DNA from: an uncultured Prevotella sp.
Lineage (GTDB): Bacteria > Bacteroidota > Bacteroidia > Bacteroidales > Bacteroidaceae
Reading direction: 5' to 3'
Assembly: GCA_938018155.1 (NCBI GenBank)
Contig: CALIIG010000021.1
Coordinates: 1 to 5,980, forward strand
DNA: 5,980 bases
Below, in pieces: positions 1-5,980 of this stretch; within the stretch, counting starts at the first letter, position 1; each line of letters starts with the position of its first letter. The position numbers and the translations under genes were made by a program. The notes under the pieces were generated by a model. It was given only the letters and a program-made list of their open reading frames with translations. It searched no databases and was not told the DNA's origin.

Positions 1-1077
1 GATGGCCCTGATGCAGCCTTTTTCGTCCATGAGGGTGAAGTCGCCCTGCAGCCATGCCGCCGTTTGGGCTGTGTCGGCAGCGGGTGAGGTACCCCGCTCC
101 CTGCCCTTGTGGCGCTTGCGTTCTGCCCCTTTTACGGCTGTTGTGCGGGCTTCCTTCAAAACGTCTGTGCCCTCGCCGTGTTTTCTCAACACTGCCATGA
201 ATAGGCCTTCGCCCGAGGTAAGCCCGGGGATAAAGTGGTAAACGGGGTGGCTGTCAACAAGCGAGCCTGTGATATTCCATTCGTCAGGGGTTTCCAATTC
301 AACAAAATCGGCCCCGAGATTTCGGGCTATCCAGCTGACGTTTTCTTCGTTTTCGCGGGCATTGAACGTACATGTTGAATAAACCAAAAGACCGCCATCA
401 CGCAGGCATGGCCAAATGTCTTCGACGATTGAACGTTGCAAAGTCTGACATTTTTCAACATTTTGCAGGCTCCATTCGCTGACGGCACCAGCATCTTTGC
501 GAAACATTCCCTCGCCCGAACAGGGCACATCGGCCAGGATAATGTCAAAAATCTGTCGGGCTTTACGATAGTCTCGCGGGTAGTTATTGGTGACAATAAC
601 GTCAGGATGGCCAAATTTCTGTACGTTTTCAGCCAGTATGCTGGCCCTTGTTTTGACGGGTTCGTTCGTAAACAGCAGGCTTCCGGCAGGCAGGGCAGCA
701 CGTGCAGCAGTGGTCTTCCCGCCCGGGGAGGCGCATAAATCAAGCATCATCACCGGTTCATGTACCAGTTGACGCAGCACCTCGCTGACGAACATCGACG
801 ACGATTCCTGAACATAATACAGTCCGGCGTGCAACAGAGGGTCGAAGGTAAAATTGGGACGGTTGGGCAATATCAGGCCCGTGTCGCACCAGGGCACACG
901 TGAAGCCTGACGGATGGCAGCGTCATGGGCTTGTTCTTGTTCTGAAATAATGGGCTTAAAAGGGTTGAGGCGTATGCTGGCGGGGGCGTCATGTTGCAGG
1001 GCTTCCGTTAGTTTGGCATAGAGAGAAGGGCCCATAAGCCGGCGCGTATAGTCTTCGAAAAGAGGAGGCAATGTCAT
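1..1077 (-). CDS. rsmF: RsmF-family 16S rRNA (cytosine-5) methyltransferase, 3'-partial
   Basis: SAM-dependent methyltransferase of the NOL1/NOP2/Sun family, expected to make 5-methylcytosine in rRNA in the cytoplasm. The frame is open for 359 codons from the ATG at 1077 to the window edge, so the C-terminus is missing (E. coli RsmF is about 480 residues). Visible motifs are the SAM-binding motif I DLCASPGGKT at residues 113-122, motif IV PCSGEGMFRKD at about 185-195, whose Cys186 is the product-release cysteine of the family, and motif VI YSTCTFN at 233-239, whose Cys236 is the catalytic nucleophile. The PCSGEGMFRK form is typical of RsmF rather than RsmB. Residues about 299-340 form a Lys/Arg-rich linker leading to the C-terminal RNA-binding part. 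The start MTLPPLFEDYTRRLMG fits the family. The gene is divergent from the sigma operon. The exact target cytosine cannot be read from sequence. Confidence 0.93.
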   Translation of the reverse strand, partial: MTLPPLFEDYTRRLMGPSLYAKLTEALQHDAPASIRLNPFKPIISEQEQAHDAAIRQASRVPWCDTGLILPNRPNFTFDPLLHAGLYYVQESSSMFVSEVLRQLVHEPVMMLDLCASPGGKTTAARAALPAGSLLFTNEPVKTRASILAENVQKFGHPDVIVTNNYPRDYRKARQIFDIILADVPCSGEGMFRKDAGAVSEWSLQNVEKCQTLQRSIVEDIWPCLRDGGLLVYSTCTFNARENEENVSWIARNLGADFVELETPDEWNITGSLVDSHPVYHFIPGLTSGEGLFMAVLRKHGEGTDVLKEARTTAVKGAERKRHKGRERGTSPAADTAQTAAWLQGDFTLMDEKGCIRAI

Positions 1078-1094
1078 AAGAATAGAGCTTTATG

Positions 1095-1126
1095 GTTGCA
1101 AAAATATGATATTTTTCCTTACTTTG
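1095..1126 (+). promoter_or_regulatory. Predicted Bacteroidota-type promoter of the sigma operon
   Basis: TACTTTG at 1120-1126 matches the -7 consensus TAnnTTTG, and GTTG at 1095-1098 sits 21 bases upstream as the -33 element. The predicted start is near 1132-1135, giving a leader of about 48 bases to the ATG at 1181. It overlaps the opposite-strand promoter almost completely. This rests on consensus matching only. Confidence 0.6.
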
Positions 1127-1130
1127 CAAC
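1099..1130 (-). promoter_or_regulatory. Predicted Bacteroidota-type promoter of the RsmF-family gene
   Basis: On the minus strand, TATTTTTG (1106-1099) matches the -7 consensus TAnnTTTG exactly. A GTTG (1130-1127) lies 20 bases upstream in the -33 position. Transcription would start near 1090-1092, leaving a leader of only about 15 bases before the ATG at 1077. This rests on consensus matching only, without start-site data. Confidence 0.5.
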
Positions 1131-1180
1131 TATATACAGGCGTCAATCGTCAAACAAGCAGAAATTAAGAAAAACAGAAT

Positions 1181-1855
1181 ATGATTATGAAACAGTATCT
1201 TATGGCATTGGCATTTTTGCTTTCGCTCAATGCAGGCCAGGCTACGGCAGCCCAAAAGTTGACACATCGCCGCCATCAGGCTCTTACCGAACAGGCTGCC
1301 CGTCGGAGCAAAAAGGCGAAAGCCGACTCCGTCAACAAGGCAAAAACCTACCAGCAAGGCATTGAAGCCTACAGCGATACGTCATCGGCGGCAGGTGTTA
1401 AGGACAGTATGGCGCAGCCTGCTACCATATATCATAACCGCACAAAGGTAGAATCGGAATCCGAACCCATCATCCAAGCAATACTTAACGGTACGTTAGG
1501 TGTGGGCGGTTTCATGCTGGCCATCGTGGTAATACTGGCTGCTCTGCTGTTCTCTCTTGCGCCTCTTATCGCTTTTATTTTCCTGATCAAGTATTTTATC
1601 AACAGGCATAACAAGAGGATAGAGCTGGCTGAGAAGGCCATGGAGAAGGGTGTGCCCATTCCCGAAGCGGCAAAATCGCTGAAGTCTGAATCGCCGGAGT
1701 ATTACTGGAAGCGCGGTGTGAGGAATGTTTCAATAGGTATAGGTATAGCTATTATGTTTGCGTTTGTGAACCATGCCGGTTTCCTCGTAGGCTGTGGCCT
1801 TATGTTTGCCTGCTACGGTGCGGGGCAATTGGTGATTGGTAAAACCACAAAGTAA
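1181..1855 (+). CDS. Two-helix membrane protein with signal peptide, possibly DUF6249 family
   Basis: This is a 224-residue envelope protein of unknown function. Residues 1-23 look like a signal peptide (hydrophobic core AFLLSL, then AGQATA-A). Residues about 25-100 are polar and Lys/Ser-rich and probably extracytoplasmic. Two hydrophobic blocks follow, at about 107-140 and 181-216. Between them is a polar loop with RIELAEKAMEKGVPIPE at about 146-162. From memory, that kind of segment (helix end, ELAEKAxEKGxPIPE) occurs in DUF6249-type proteins next to sigma factor genes in Bacteroidota; this has not been checked by a search. The start could be the ATG at 1181 or at 1187 (MKQYL), both preceded by an A-rich stretch without a clear Shine-Dalgarno sequence. 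It is the first gene of the sigma operon, with six bases between its TAA and the next start. A role in sensing or in restraining the sigma factor is inferred from position only. Confidence 0.8.
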   Translation: MIMKQYLMALAFLLSLNAGQATAAQKLTHRRHQALTEQAARRSKKAKADSVNKAKTYQQGIEAYSDTSSAAGVKDSMAQPATIYHNRTKVESESEPIIQAILNGTLGVGGFMLAIVVILAALLFSLAPLIAFIFLIKYFINRHNKRIELAEKAMEKGVPIPEAAKSLKSESPEYYWKRGVRNVSIGIGIAIMFAFVNHAGFLVGCGLMFACYGAGQLVIGKTTK

Positions 1856-1861
1856 GCGGTT

Positions 1862-2401
1862 TTGGATAAGTTTGAGGACATCAGTCTGGTTACACAGGTG
1901 GCTGTTTTCCATAACAGGCGGGCATTTGACACGCTTGTACGGAAATACCAGTCGCCTGTAAGGCGATTCCTTTTGAGCCAAACGGGTGGTGATAGTCAGC
2001 TTAGTGACGACCTCGCACAAGACACATTTGTGAAGGCTTACACGCGAATCGGTCAGTTTCAGGGCAAGTCTTCGTTCCTCACCTGGCTGTATCGCATTGC
2101 TTACAATGTATATTACGACTATGTCCGCAGCCGGCATTCGACACAGAATATTGATACAGTTCCGGCTTCAACACGGGCTTATGGCAACGGTGACAGCGGC
2201 TTGAAGATGGACCTGCAGGACGCACTCGGCGTGCTGAGCAGCAATGAGCGGGTGTGCATTACGCTGCAACTGATAGAGGGACAGCCCATTGACAAGATAG
2301 CTTTAATTACGGAAATGCCGGTCAATACGGTGAAAAGCCATCTTACCCGCGGTAAAAAGAAATTAGTAAAATATCTTAAAGATAACGGCTATCATGAATA
2401 A
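1862..2401 (+). CDS. RNA polymerase sigma-70 factor, ECF type
   Basis: This 179-residue alternative sigma factor would direct RNA polymerase to a dedicated promoter set. Region 2 spans about residues 20-92, with AFDTLVRKYQSPVRRF, the 2.2 helix SDDLAQDTFVKAY (48-60), and the 2.3/2.4 segment SSFLTWLYRIAYNVYYDYVRSRH (split here: SSFLTWLYRIAY, then NVYYDYVRSRH). Region 4 spans about 118-170, with LSSNERVCITLQLIEGQPID and the helix-turn-helix MPVNTVKSHLTRGKKKL. There is no region 1 or 3, as usual for ECF factors. The start is TTG at 1862: it is the only plausible initiator between the in-frame TAA at 1853 and the conserved region 2, and a start at the next internal codon would lose the N-terminal helix. 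No Shine-Dalgarno sequence is seen, so translation is probably coupled to the upstream gene. Its TAA directly abuts the next ATG. Target promoters are not known. Confidence 0.92.
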   Translation: MDKFEDISLVTQVAVFHNRRAFDTLVRKYQSPVRRFLLSQTGGDSQLSDDLAQDTFVKAYTRIGQFQGKSSFLTWLYRIAYNVYYDYVRSRHSTQNIDTVPASTRAYGNGDSGLKMDLQDALGVLSSNERVCITLQLIEGQPIDKIALITEMPVNTVKSHLTRGKKKLVKYLKDNGYHE

Positions 2402-2770
2402 ATGATGATGGATAATAATCATATTACGAACGGAGAAGAGCGTATTTTAAAGACCTTTTTTGCAGAAAACAAGGCCGAATTGCCTGATGACGGCTTTACT
2501 GAACGTGTAATGGACAGCCTGCCACAGACGGCACGACGTCGTAACTTCGTGTGGACGATGGTGTGCGGACTGGCTGCAGTGGTATTTTTTCTGCTGGCTG
2601 ACGGAGCTGACCGCGTGCGTATTTTTGTGACAAATGCCACACAGGGTGTGATGAGCAGCCTGTCGGCAGTTCACCTGGATGATGTAAACGTGCAGAGCAT
2701 AGAGGCTGCAGTGCTTGTAGTTCTGTTTTTAGGTATTGTAAGTGCCACTGAAAACCGCTCTATTCTATGA
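2402..2770 (+). CDS. Small membrane protein, putative anti-sigma factor (possibly DUF5056)
   Basis: This 122-residue protein has a soluble N-terminus (residues 1-47) holding ILKTFFAENKAELPDDGFTERVMDSLP at about 15-41, a basic stretch (ARRR, 44-47), a membrane helix at about 48-66, and a second hydrophobic segment at about 99-113. A helix like FFxENKxELPDDGFTxRVMxxLP ahead of membrane helices resembles, from memory, DUF5056-type proteins that follow sigma factor genes in Bacteroides and Prevotella. The start follows the sigma gene's TAA directly; three ATG codons in a row (2402, 2405, 2408) leave the exact start open. With a cytoplasmic N-terminus it could tether or restrain the sigma factor, which is inferred from gene order and topology. 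No zinc-binding HxxxCxxC motif of ZAS anti-sigma factors is present. Its last 11 bases overlap the end of the opposite-strand PorE-like gene. Confidence 0.82.
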   Translation: MMMDNNHITNGEERILKTFFAENKAELPDDGFTERVMDSLPQTARRRNFVWTMVCGLAAVVFFLLADGADRVRIFVTNATQGVMSSLSAVHLDDVNVQSIEAAVLVVLFLGIVSATENRSIL

Positions 2771-4847
2771 TGATATTGAAGCCGTCGTCTTCGGTATTTG
2801 CATCCTTTTGAGGCTTGGATTTCGGCACATTCTTGAGCTTACCGTCCTTGTCGAACATGCCATAGGTGGTGCGAAGCACGGTAAATTCGGTGCGCCTGTT
2901 GAGCTGGTTGCATATCTCTTCTTTGCTTTTGTCTTTTAGTTTCTGTATAAATTCGGGCGTCAGTACGTCGCCTTCTTTCAGCCAATTATACTTTTCAGTA
3001 AGCTTTTTCTTGATAATTTTAGGCTTCTCCTTGCCATATCCTACGGGCGTTAAGCGGTCGGCGGCAATGCCATGCTGTATGAGATAGGCCACAACTGCCT
3101 CCGCGCGGTGCTGCGAAAGATGCTTGTTATATTCGGCCGAGCCTTTGTAATCGCAATGCGCGCTAAGCTCAATCGTAACGTTTCCGTTCTCTTTTAACAA
3201 GGCCACTAAATGGTCGAGAGCTGTTTTACTCGAGTCACGGAGCGTGGCTTTATTGAAATCATAGAAAATGTTGTCGATGAGCGTTGGTGCCGAAATATTC
3301 GCCAGGGCAAACTGTAATGTGCTGTCTGTTGACTCCCTGGGGTTGGGAAGAGCCTTGATTTCTTCCTGATGGTTGAGATAACCCTTGCATGTTGCCATGA
3401 ACAAATAGGTTACGCCCGGGGTGAGAACCTTTGTAAACGATCCGTCGCTGTGTACGGTAAGGCGTTCGTTGGTGCCGTCGTCGCCAATACAATATACCAT
3501 GGCCGTAGGCAGTTCGTAGCCATCCATCTCATAAACCCAGCCCTTAACGGTTTGTGTTATCTCCGGATTGATGAACGAATAAATATGATCCCATCCCCGA
3601 CCGTCGCCGCGATTGCTCGAGAAAAAGCCACGATTGTACGGACCTTCAAAGGTCATTCCGAAGTCGTCGCCCTGCGAATTGAGAGGAAATCCCGGGTGGG
3701 AGAGGTGGTAACGACGGTCTTTTCCCACCTTGGCGATGAAAATATCGAGCCCTCCCAAGCCCGGATGGCCGTTGCTTGAAAAGTATAAATCGCCGTTCGG
3801 ACGGAAAGAAGGAAACTCCTCATCGCCCGCAGTGTTGACGGGTTCGCCTAAGTTTTCCACGCCACCAAAGCCGGCAGGGGTAATACGTACACGCCATATG
3901 TCGAGCCCTCCTTTACCTCCGGGCATGTCGGATGTGAAATAAAGCCACTGCCCGTCAGGCGAAATGGCCGGATGAGCATAGCTTGAAAGGGTATCGCCTG
4001 ACAATGAAACGGGAGTGGCTTTACCCCATGCAGCATCGCTCCTTTCCGACTTAACGATTTGCGCATAGCGCGGATAGGACGGGCTTGTAGCACACTGCGT
4101 GAGATACATTTCGCGCCCGTCGGGCGAAAAACTGCACGTTCCCTCGTCGTAATTAGTGTTTACTCCTCCGTTCACGGCTTCGGGTTTGCTCCACTTTCCC
4201 TTGTCATCTTTCTGCGAATAAAACAAGTCTCCCGCCTTTGTTCCGGTTATACTGCTCAGTTCGTCGCCCACAGCCTCGTTGCGGGTAGAGGTAAAATAGA
4301 GCTGGTTGTAGGCATCGCCGTAGAGCATTGGCGAGTAATCGGCCCGACGGGAATTAAATATATCCATCTTCTTGACGGTGTAACGGCTGCCCTCTTCTTT
4401 CATGCGGGGCGCATTTTTTGCAGCGATAAGGCCCTCCCTTGCCAGGGTATTGTCGGGCAAAGAATCCAATACAAGTCTGAACTCGGCCTCAGCAGCGGCA
4501 TAGCTTCCTTCTTTCATGAGCTGCCGTGCAAGGGCCAGATGGTCTTCCATGCTGGCCTGCTTGTATCTGATTACATTGCGATAGGCGGCCACAGCCTTGC
4601 CTGTTTGCAGCGTCTTTTCATAGCAAAAGGCCATTTTTGAGGCTATTAAACCACGATGGTCACGGTCTTTTGCAGGCGTTTTCTGATAAGCTTGTTTGTA
4701 TTCATTGGCCGCGTCGAAGTATTCGCCAAGGGCTAAATGCTTCTCCCCGCGCTTGAAATTTCGTTCTGCTCCACATGAAGTCAGAATAAAAAAAGCAAAG
4801 AGAGATGCAAAAAATATGTGGAAAATATAAAATGGATTCTTTGTCAT
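2760..4847 (-). CDS. porE: OmpA-family lipoprotein with TPR, beta-propeller and CRD domains, PorE-like (type IX secretion)
   Basis: This 695-residue outer-membrane lipoprotein is expected to face the periplasm and bind peptidoglycan. The signal peptide ends in the lipobox LTSC, with lipidated Cys25. TPR-like helices follow at about 30-145 (e.g. ALGEYFDAANEYKQAY, GSYAAAEAEFRLVLDSLP). A PD40/WD40-type beta-propeller spans about 165-425, with repeated blades such as FSPDGREMYLT, ISPDGQWLYFTSD, FRPNGDLYFSSNG and GGLDI. A carboxypeptidase-regulatory-like domain spans about 432-515. The OmpA C-terminal domain spans about 525-660, where Asp566 (AHCDYKGS) and Arg581 (LSQHRAEAV) match the diaminopimelate-binding pair, closing with NRRTEF. 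This domain order is that of PorE (PG1058) of the P. gingivalis type IX secretion system. Similar multi-domain OmpA proteins exist, so PorE is likely but not certain. It lies 126 bases downstream of mrp on the same strand. No convincing TAnnTTTG promoter is seen in that gap. Confidence 0.88.
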   Translation of the reverse strand: MTKNPFYIFHIFFASLFAFFILTSCGAERNFKRGEKHLALGEYFDAANEYKQAYQKTPAKDRDHRGLIASKMAFCYEKTLQTGKAVAAYRNVIRYKQASMEDHLALARQLMKEGSYAAAEAEFRLVLDSLPDNTLAREGLIAAKNAPRMKEEGSRYTVKKMDIFNSRRADYSPMLYGDAYNQLYFTSTRNEAVGDELSSITGTKAGDLFYSQKDDKGKWSKPEAVNGGVNTNYDEGTCSFSPDGREMYLTQCATSPSYPRYAQIVKSERSDAAWGKATPVSLSGDTLSSYAHPAISPDGQWLYFTSDMPGGKGGLDIWRVRITPAGFGGVENLGEPVNTAGDEEFPSFRPNGDLYFSSNGHPGLGGLDIFIAKVGKDRRYHLSHPGFPLNSQGDDFGMTFEGPYNRGFFSSNRGDGRGWDHIYSFINPEITQTVKGWVYEMDGYELPTAMVYCIGDDGTNERLTVHSDGSFTKVLTPGVTYLFMATCKGYLNHQEEIKALPNPRESTDSTLQFALANISAPTLIDNIFYDFNKATLRDSSKTALDHLVALLKENGNVTIELSAHCDYKGSAEYNKHLSQHRAEAVVAYLIQHGIAADRLTPVGYGKEKPKIIKKKLTEKYNWLKEGDVLTPEFIQKLKDKSKEEICNQLNRRTEFTVLRTTYGMFDKDGKLKNVPKSKPQKDANTEDDGFNIIIE

Positions 4848-4952
4848 TGTAAATCAATAACGTAGAAACCGTAGGAATATTATATATAAAAGGCCCTTCA
4901 GTTTCATTGTTTCCATGGATGGAATCAGAAGCCGGAGGGCGATAAGAAAGAA

Positions 4953-4971
4953 GGGAAAACAGAAGTCTCCC
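4953..4971 (-). terminator. Possible weak terminator hairpin after mrp
   Basis: Just 2 bases past the mrp TAA, the minus strand carries GGGAGA (4971-4966), a short loop, and TTTTCCC (4959-4953), giving a stem of about six pairs with one G-T wobble. A pyrimidine-rich TTCTTTCTT follows. The stem is short and the T-tract is interrupted by C, so read-through into the PorE-like gene is plausible. Confidence 0.3.
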
Positions 4972-4973
4972 GT

Positions 4974-5980
4974 TTATTTGTTGTCTACTTTAACAATGTG
5001 TGTCTTCGGCATTTTTTTGTTTCTCACGTTCACTGTGGTCACAACGGCCTGGGCTAAATTGATGAACGCCTGCCCCGTCATGGTGTCAACGTTCAACGCT
5101 GCCGGTGTTCCCGAGTCGCCATTCTCACAGATACTTTGTACGATAGGAATTTGGGCGAGCAGCGGAACTTTCATTTCTTGCGCAAGATTCTTGCATCCAT
5201 CCTTGCCGAAAATATAATATTTGTTCTCGGGTAACTCCGCAGGCGTGAACCAAGCCATGTTTTCAACCAATCCCAATATAGGCACATTTACCTTATCATT
5301 CGTGTACATGTCGATGCCTTTACGCGCATCTGCCAGTGCAACACTTTGCGGAGTGGATACAATTATCGCGCCGGTGATTGCCAAAGTTTGCAATAAAGTA
5401 AGGTGAATATCGGAGGTTCCTGGTGGTGTATCAAGAATAAAGTAGTCGAGTTCGCCCCAGTCGGCATCAGCAATAAGCTGCTTAAGAGCATTGGTTGCCA
5501 TGCCTCCGCGCCATAGTGTAGCGGTATCAGAGTTGACGAAAAAGCCGATGGAGAGCAACTTTACTCCATATTTTTCGATAGGACAAATAAGTTGACGGCC
5601 GTCCTTTTCTACAGCATAAGGGCGGCTTTCTTCCACACCGAACATCTTTGGCATGGATGGACCGAAGATATCAGTGTCGAGCAGGCCCACCTTATAGCCC
5701 AGCTTGGCCAGGGCTATTGCGAGATTTGCCGACACGGTGCTTTTGCCTACGCCACCCTTTCCCGAGCTAACGGCGATGATATTCTTTACATCAGGCAGCA
5801 GCTTTTCAACCTCGGGACGTGGCGTTGACTTATATTCTGTATCGATGGTTACTTCTATTTCGTCACTCACATAGAAGTGAATGGCGGCCTCGGCAGCCTT
5901 GACGGTCGACTTCAAAAAGGGGTCGGTGTCGCGTGGAAATATCAGCGTCAGCCTTACCTTCATGCCGTTTATGCTGGGTG
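4974..5980 (-). CDS. mrp: Mrp/NBP35 (ApbC)-family P-loop ATPase, 5'-partial
   Basis: This cytoplasmic ATPase belongs to the family of iron-sulfur cluster carriers. Numbering from the in-frame Met at 5963, the deviant Walker A SSGKGGVGKST lies at 66-76, the switch motif DTDIFGPS at 96-103, and the Walker B region ILDTPPGTSDIH at 176-187. Residues 1-45 are the second half of the MIP18/DUF59-like N-terminal domain (LIFPRDTDPFLKSTVKAAEAAI). The frame stays open past 5963 to the window edge and encodes PSING just before that Met. Family members carry about 40 more residues, so the true start lies outside the window and the Met at 5963 is internal. The CXXC motif near the C-terminus, which holds the bridging Fe-S cluster in ApbC and NBP35, is missing: after ENMAW comes FTPAELPENKYYIFG. 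The only cysteines seen are 127, 257 and 279. Confidence 0.95.
   Translation of the reverse strand, partial: PSINGMKVRLTLIFPRDTDPFLKSTVKAAEAAIHFYVSDEIEVTIDTEYKSTPRPEVEKLLPDVKNIIAVSSGKGGVGKSTVSANLAIALAKLGYKVGLLDTDIFGPSMPKMFGVEESRPYAVEKDGRQLICPIEKYGVKLLSIGFFVNSDTATLWRGGMATNALKQLIADADWGELDYFILDTPPGTSDIHLTLLQTLAITGAIIVSTPQSVALADARKGIDMYTNDKVNVPILGLVENMAWFTPAELPENKYYIFGKDGCKNLAQEMKVPLLAQIPIVQSICENGDSGTPAALNVDTMTGQAFINLAQAVVTTVNVRNKKMPKTHIVKVDNK

Larger units (their letters stand above)
1095..1130. repeat. Nested inverted repeats in the divergent promoter region
   Basis: The outer repeat has perfect 8-base arms, GTTGCAAA at 1095-1102 and TTTGCAAC at 1123-1130. Inside it lies a perfect palindrome, AAAAATAT at 1100-1107 and ATATTTTT at 1109-1116, around a single central G at 1108. 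The outer arms carry the -33 TTG of one promoter and overlap the -7 TTTG of the other. The symmetry may simply reflect two back-to-back promoters, or it may also serve as an operator. Confidence 0.7.

Noticed and set aside
327..743. A 138-codon minus-strand frame within the methyltransferase gene
   Set aside because: It is in a different frame of the same strand as the RsmF-family gene, which holds all family motifs through this stretch.
1732..1749. Tandem ATAGGT-like repeats
   Set aside because: They encode the alternating Ile/Gly of a membrane helix (SIGIGIAI) and are explained by the protein.
1730..2137. A 135-codon minus-strand frame across the membrane protein/sigma junction
   Set aside because: It is antisense to two well-supported genes and shows no protein-like composition or domain.
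2777..2815. A possible terminator hairpin (CCG...CGG, GAAG...CTTC) past the sigma operon
   Set aside because: The stems are only 3-4 pairs, compete with each other and lack a T-tract. They lie inside the coding end of the PorE-like gene.
4059..4640. A 193-codon open frame on the plus strand
   Set aside because: It lies fully antisense to the beta-propeller/TPR part of the PorE-like gene, whose domains are clear. The translated sequence has no recognisable domain and looks like a codon-bias shadow.
4915..5217. A plus-strand frame of 100 codons opposite mrp
   Set aside because: It is antisense to the conserved C-terminal part of mrp and has no promoter or ribosome binding site of its own.

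Overview
The window looks like chromosomal DNA from a Bacteroidales bacterium, most likely Prevotella or a close relative. Four things point there: a PorE-type OmpA lipoprotein of the type IX secretion system, an Mrp ATPase of the Bacteroidota subtype, promoters of the Bacteroidota form (TTG, about 20 bases, then TAnnTTTG), and starts with little or no Shine-Dalgarno sequence. The base composition is moderate. No tRNA, rRNA, CRISPR array or insertion sequence is visible, and no stretch over 300 bases lacks a gene.

Layout, left to right. (1) Positions 1-1077, minus strand: an RsmF-family rRNA cytosine-5 methyltransferase whose 3' end lies beyond the left edge. (2) Positions 1078-1180: a short divergent intergenic region with two face-to-face, overlapping promoter matches inside nested inverted repeats. 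(3) Positions 1181-2770, plus strand: a compact three-gene operon encoding a two-helix membrane protein with a signal peptide, an ECF-type sigma-70 factor with a TTG start, and a small two-helix membrane protein in the usual place of an anti-sigma factor. All three share one reading frame and are separated only by TAA stops. (4) Positions 2760-4847, minus strand: a 695-residue lipoprotein with TPR, beta-propeller, CRD-like and OmpA C-terminal domains (PorE-like). Its 3' end overlaps the plus-strand operon by 11 bases. (5) Positions 4974-5980, minus strand: an Mrp/NBP35-family P-loop ATPase, cut at its 5' end by the right edge.

Functionally, most of this is housekeeping: rRNA modification, an Fe-S/Mrp ATPase, and an outer-membrane component that anchors to peptidoglycan. 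The accessory-looking part is the sigma operon. Its arrangement suggests an envelope-linked signalling unit: a sigma factor flanked by two membrane proteins, one of which probably restrains it. That role is inferred from gene order and topology. I see no clearly new system. The items most worth checking are the symmetric bidirectional promoter, the same-frame packing of the sigma operon, and the missing CXXC motif in Mrp.
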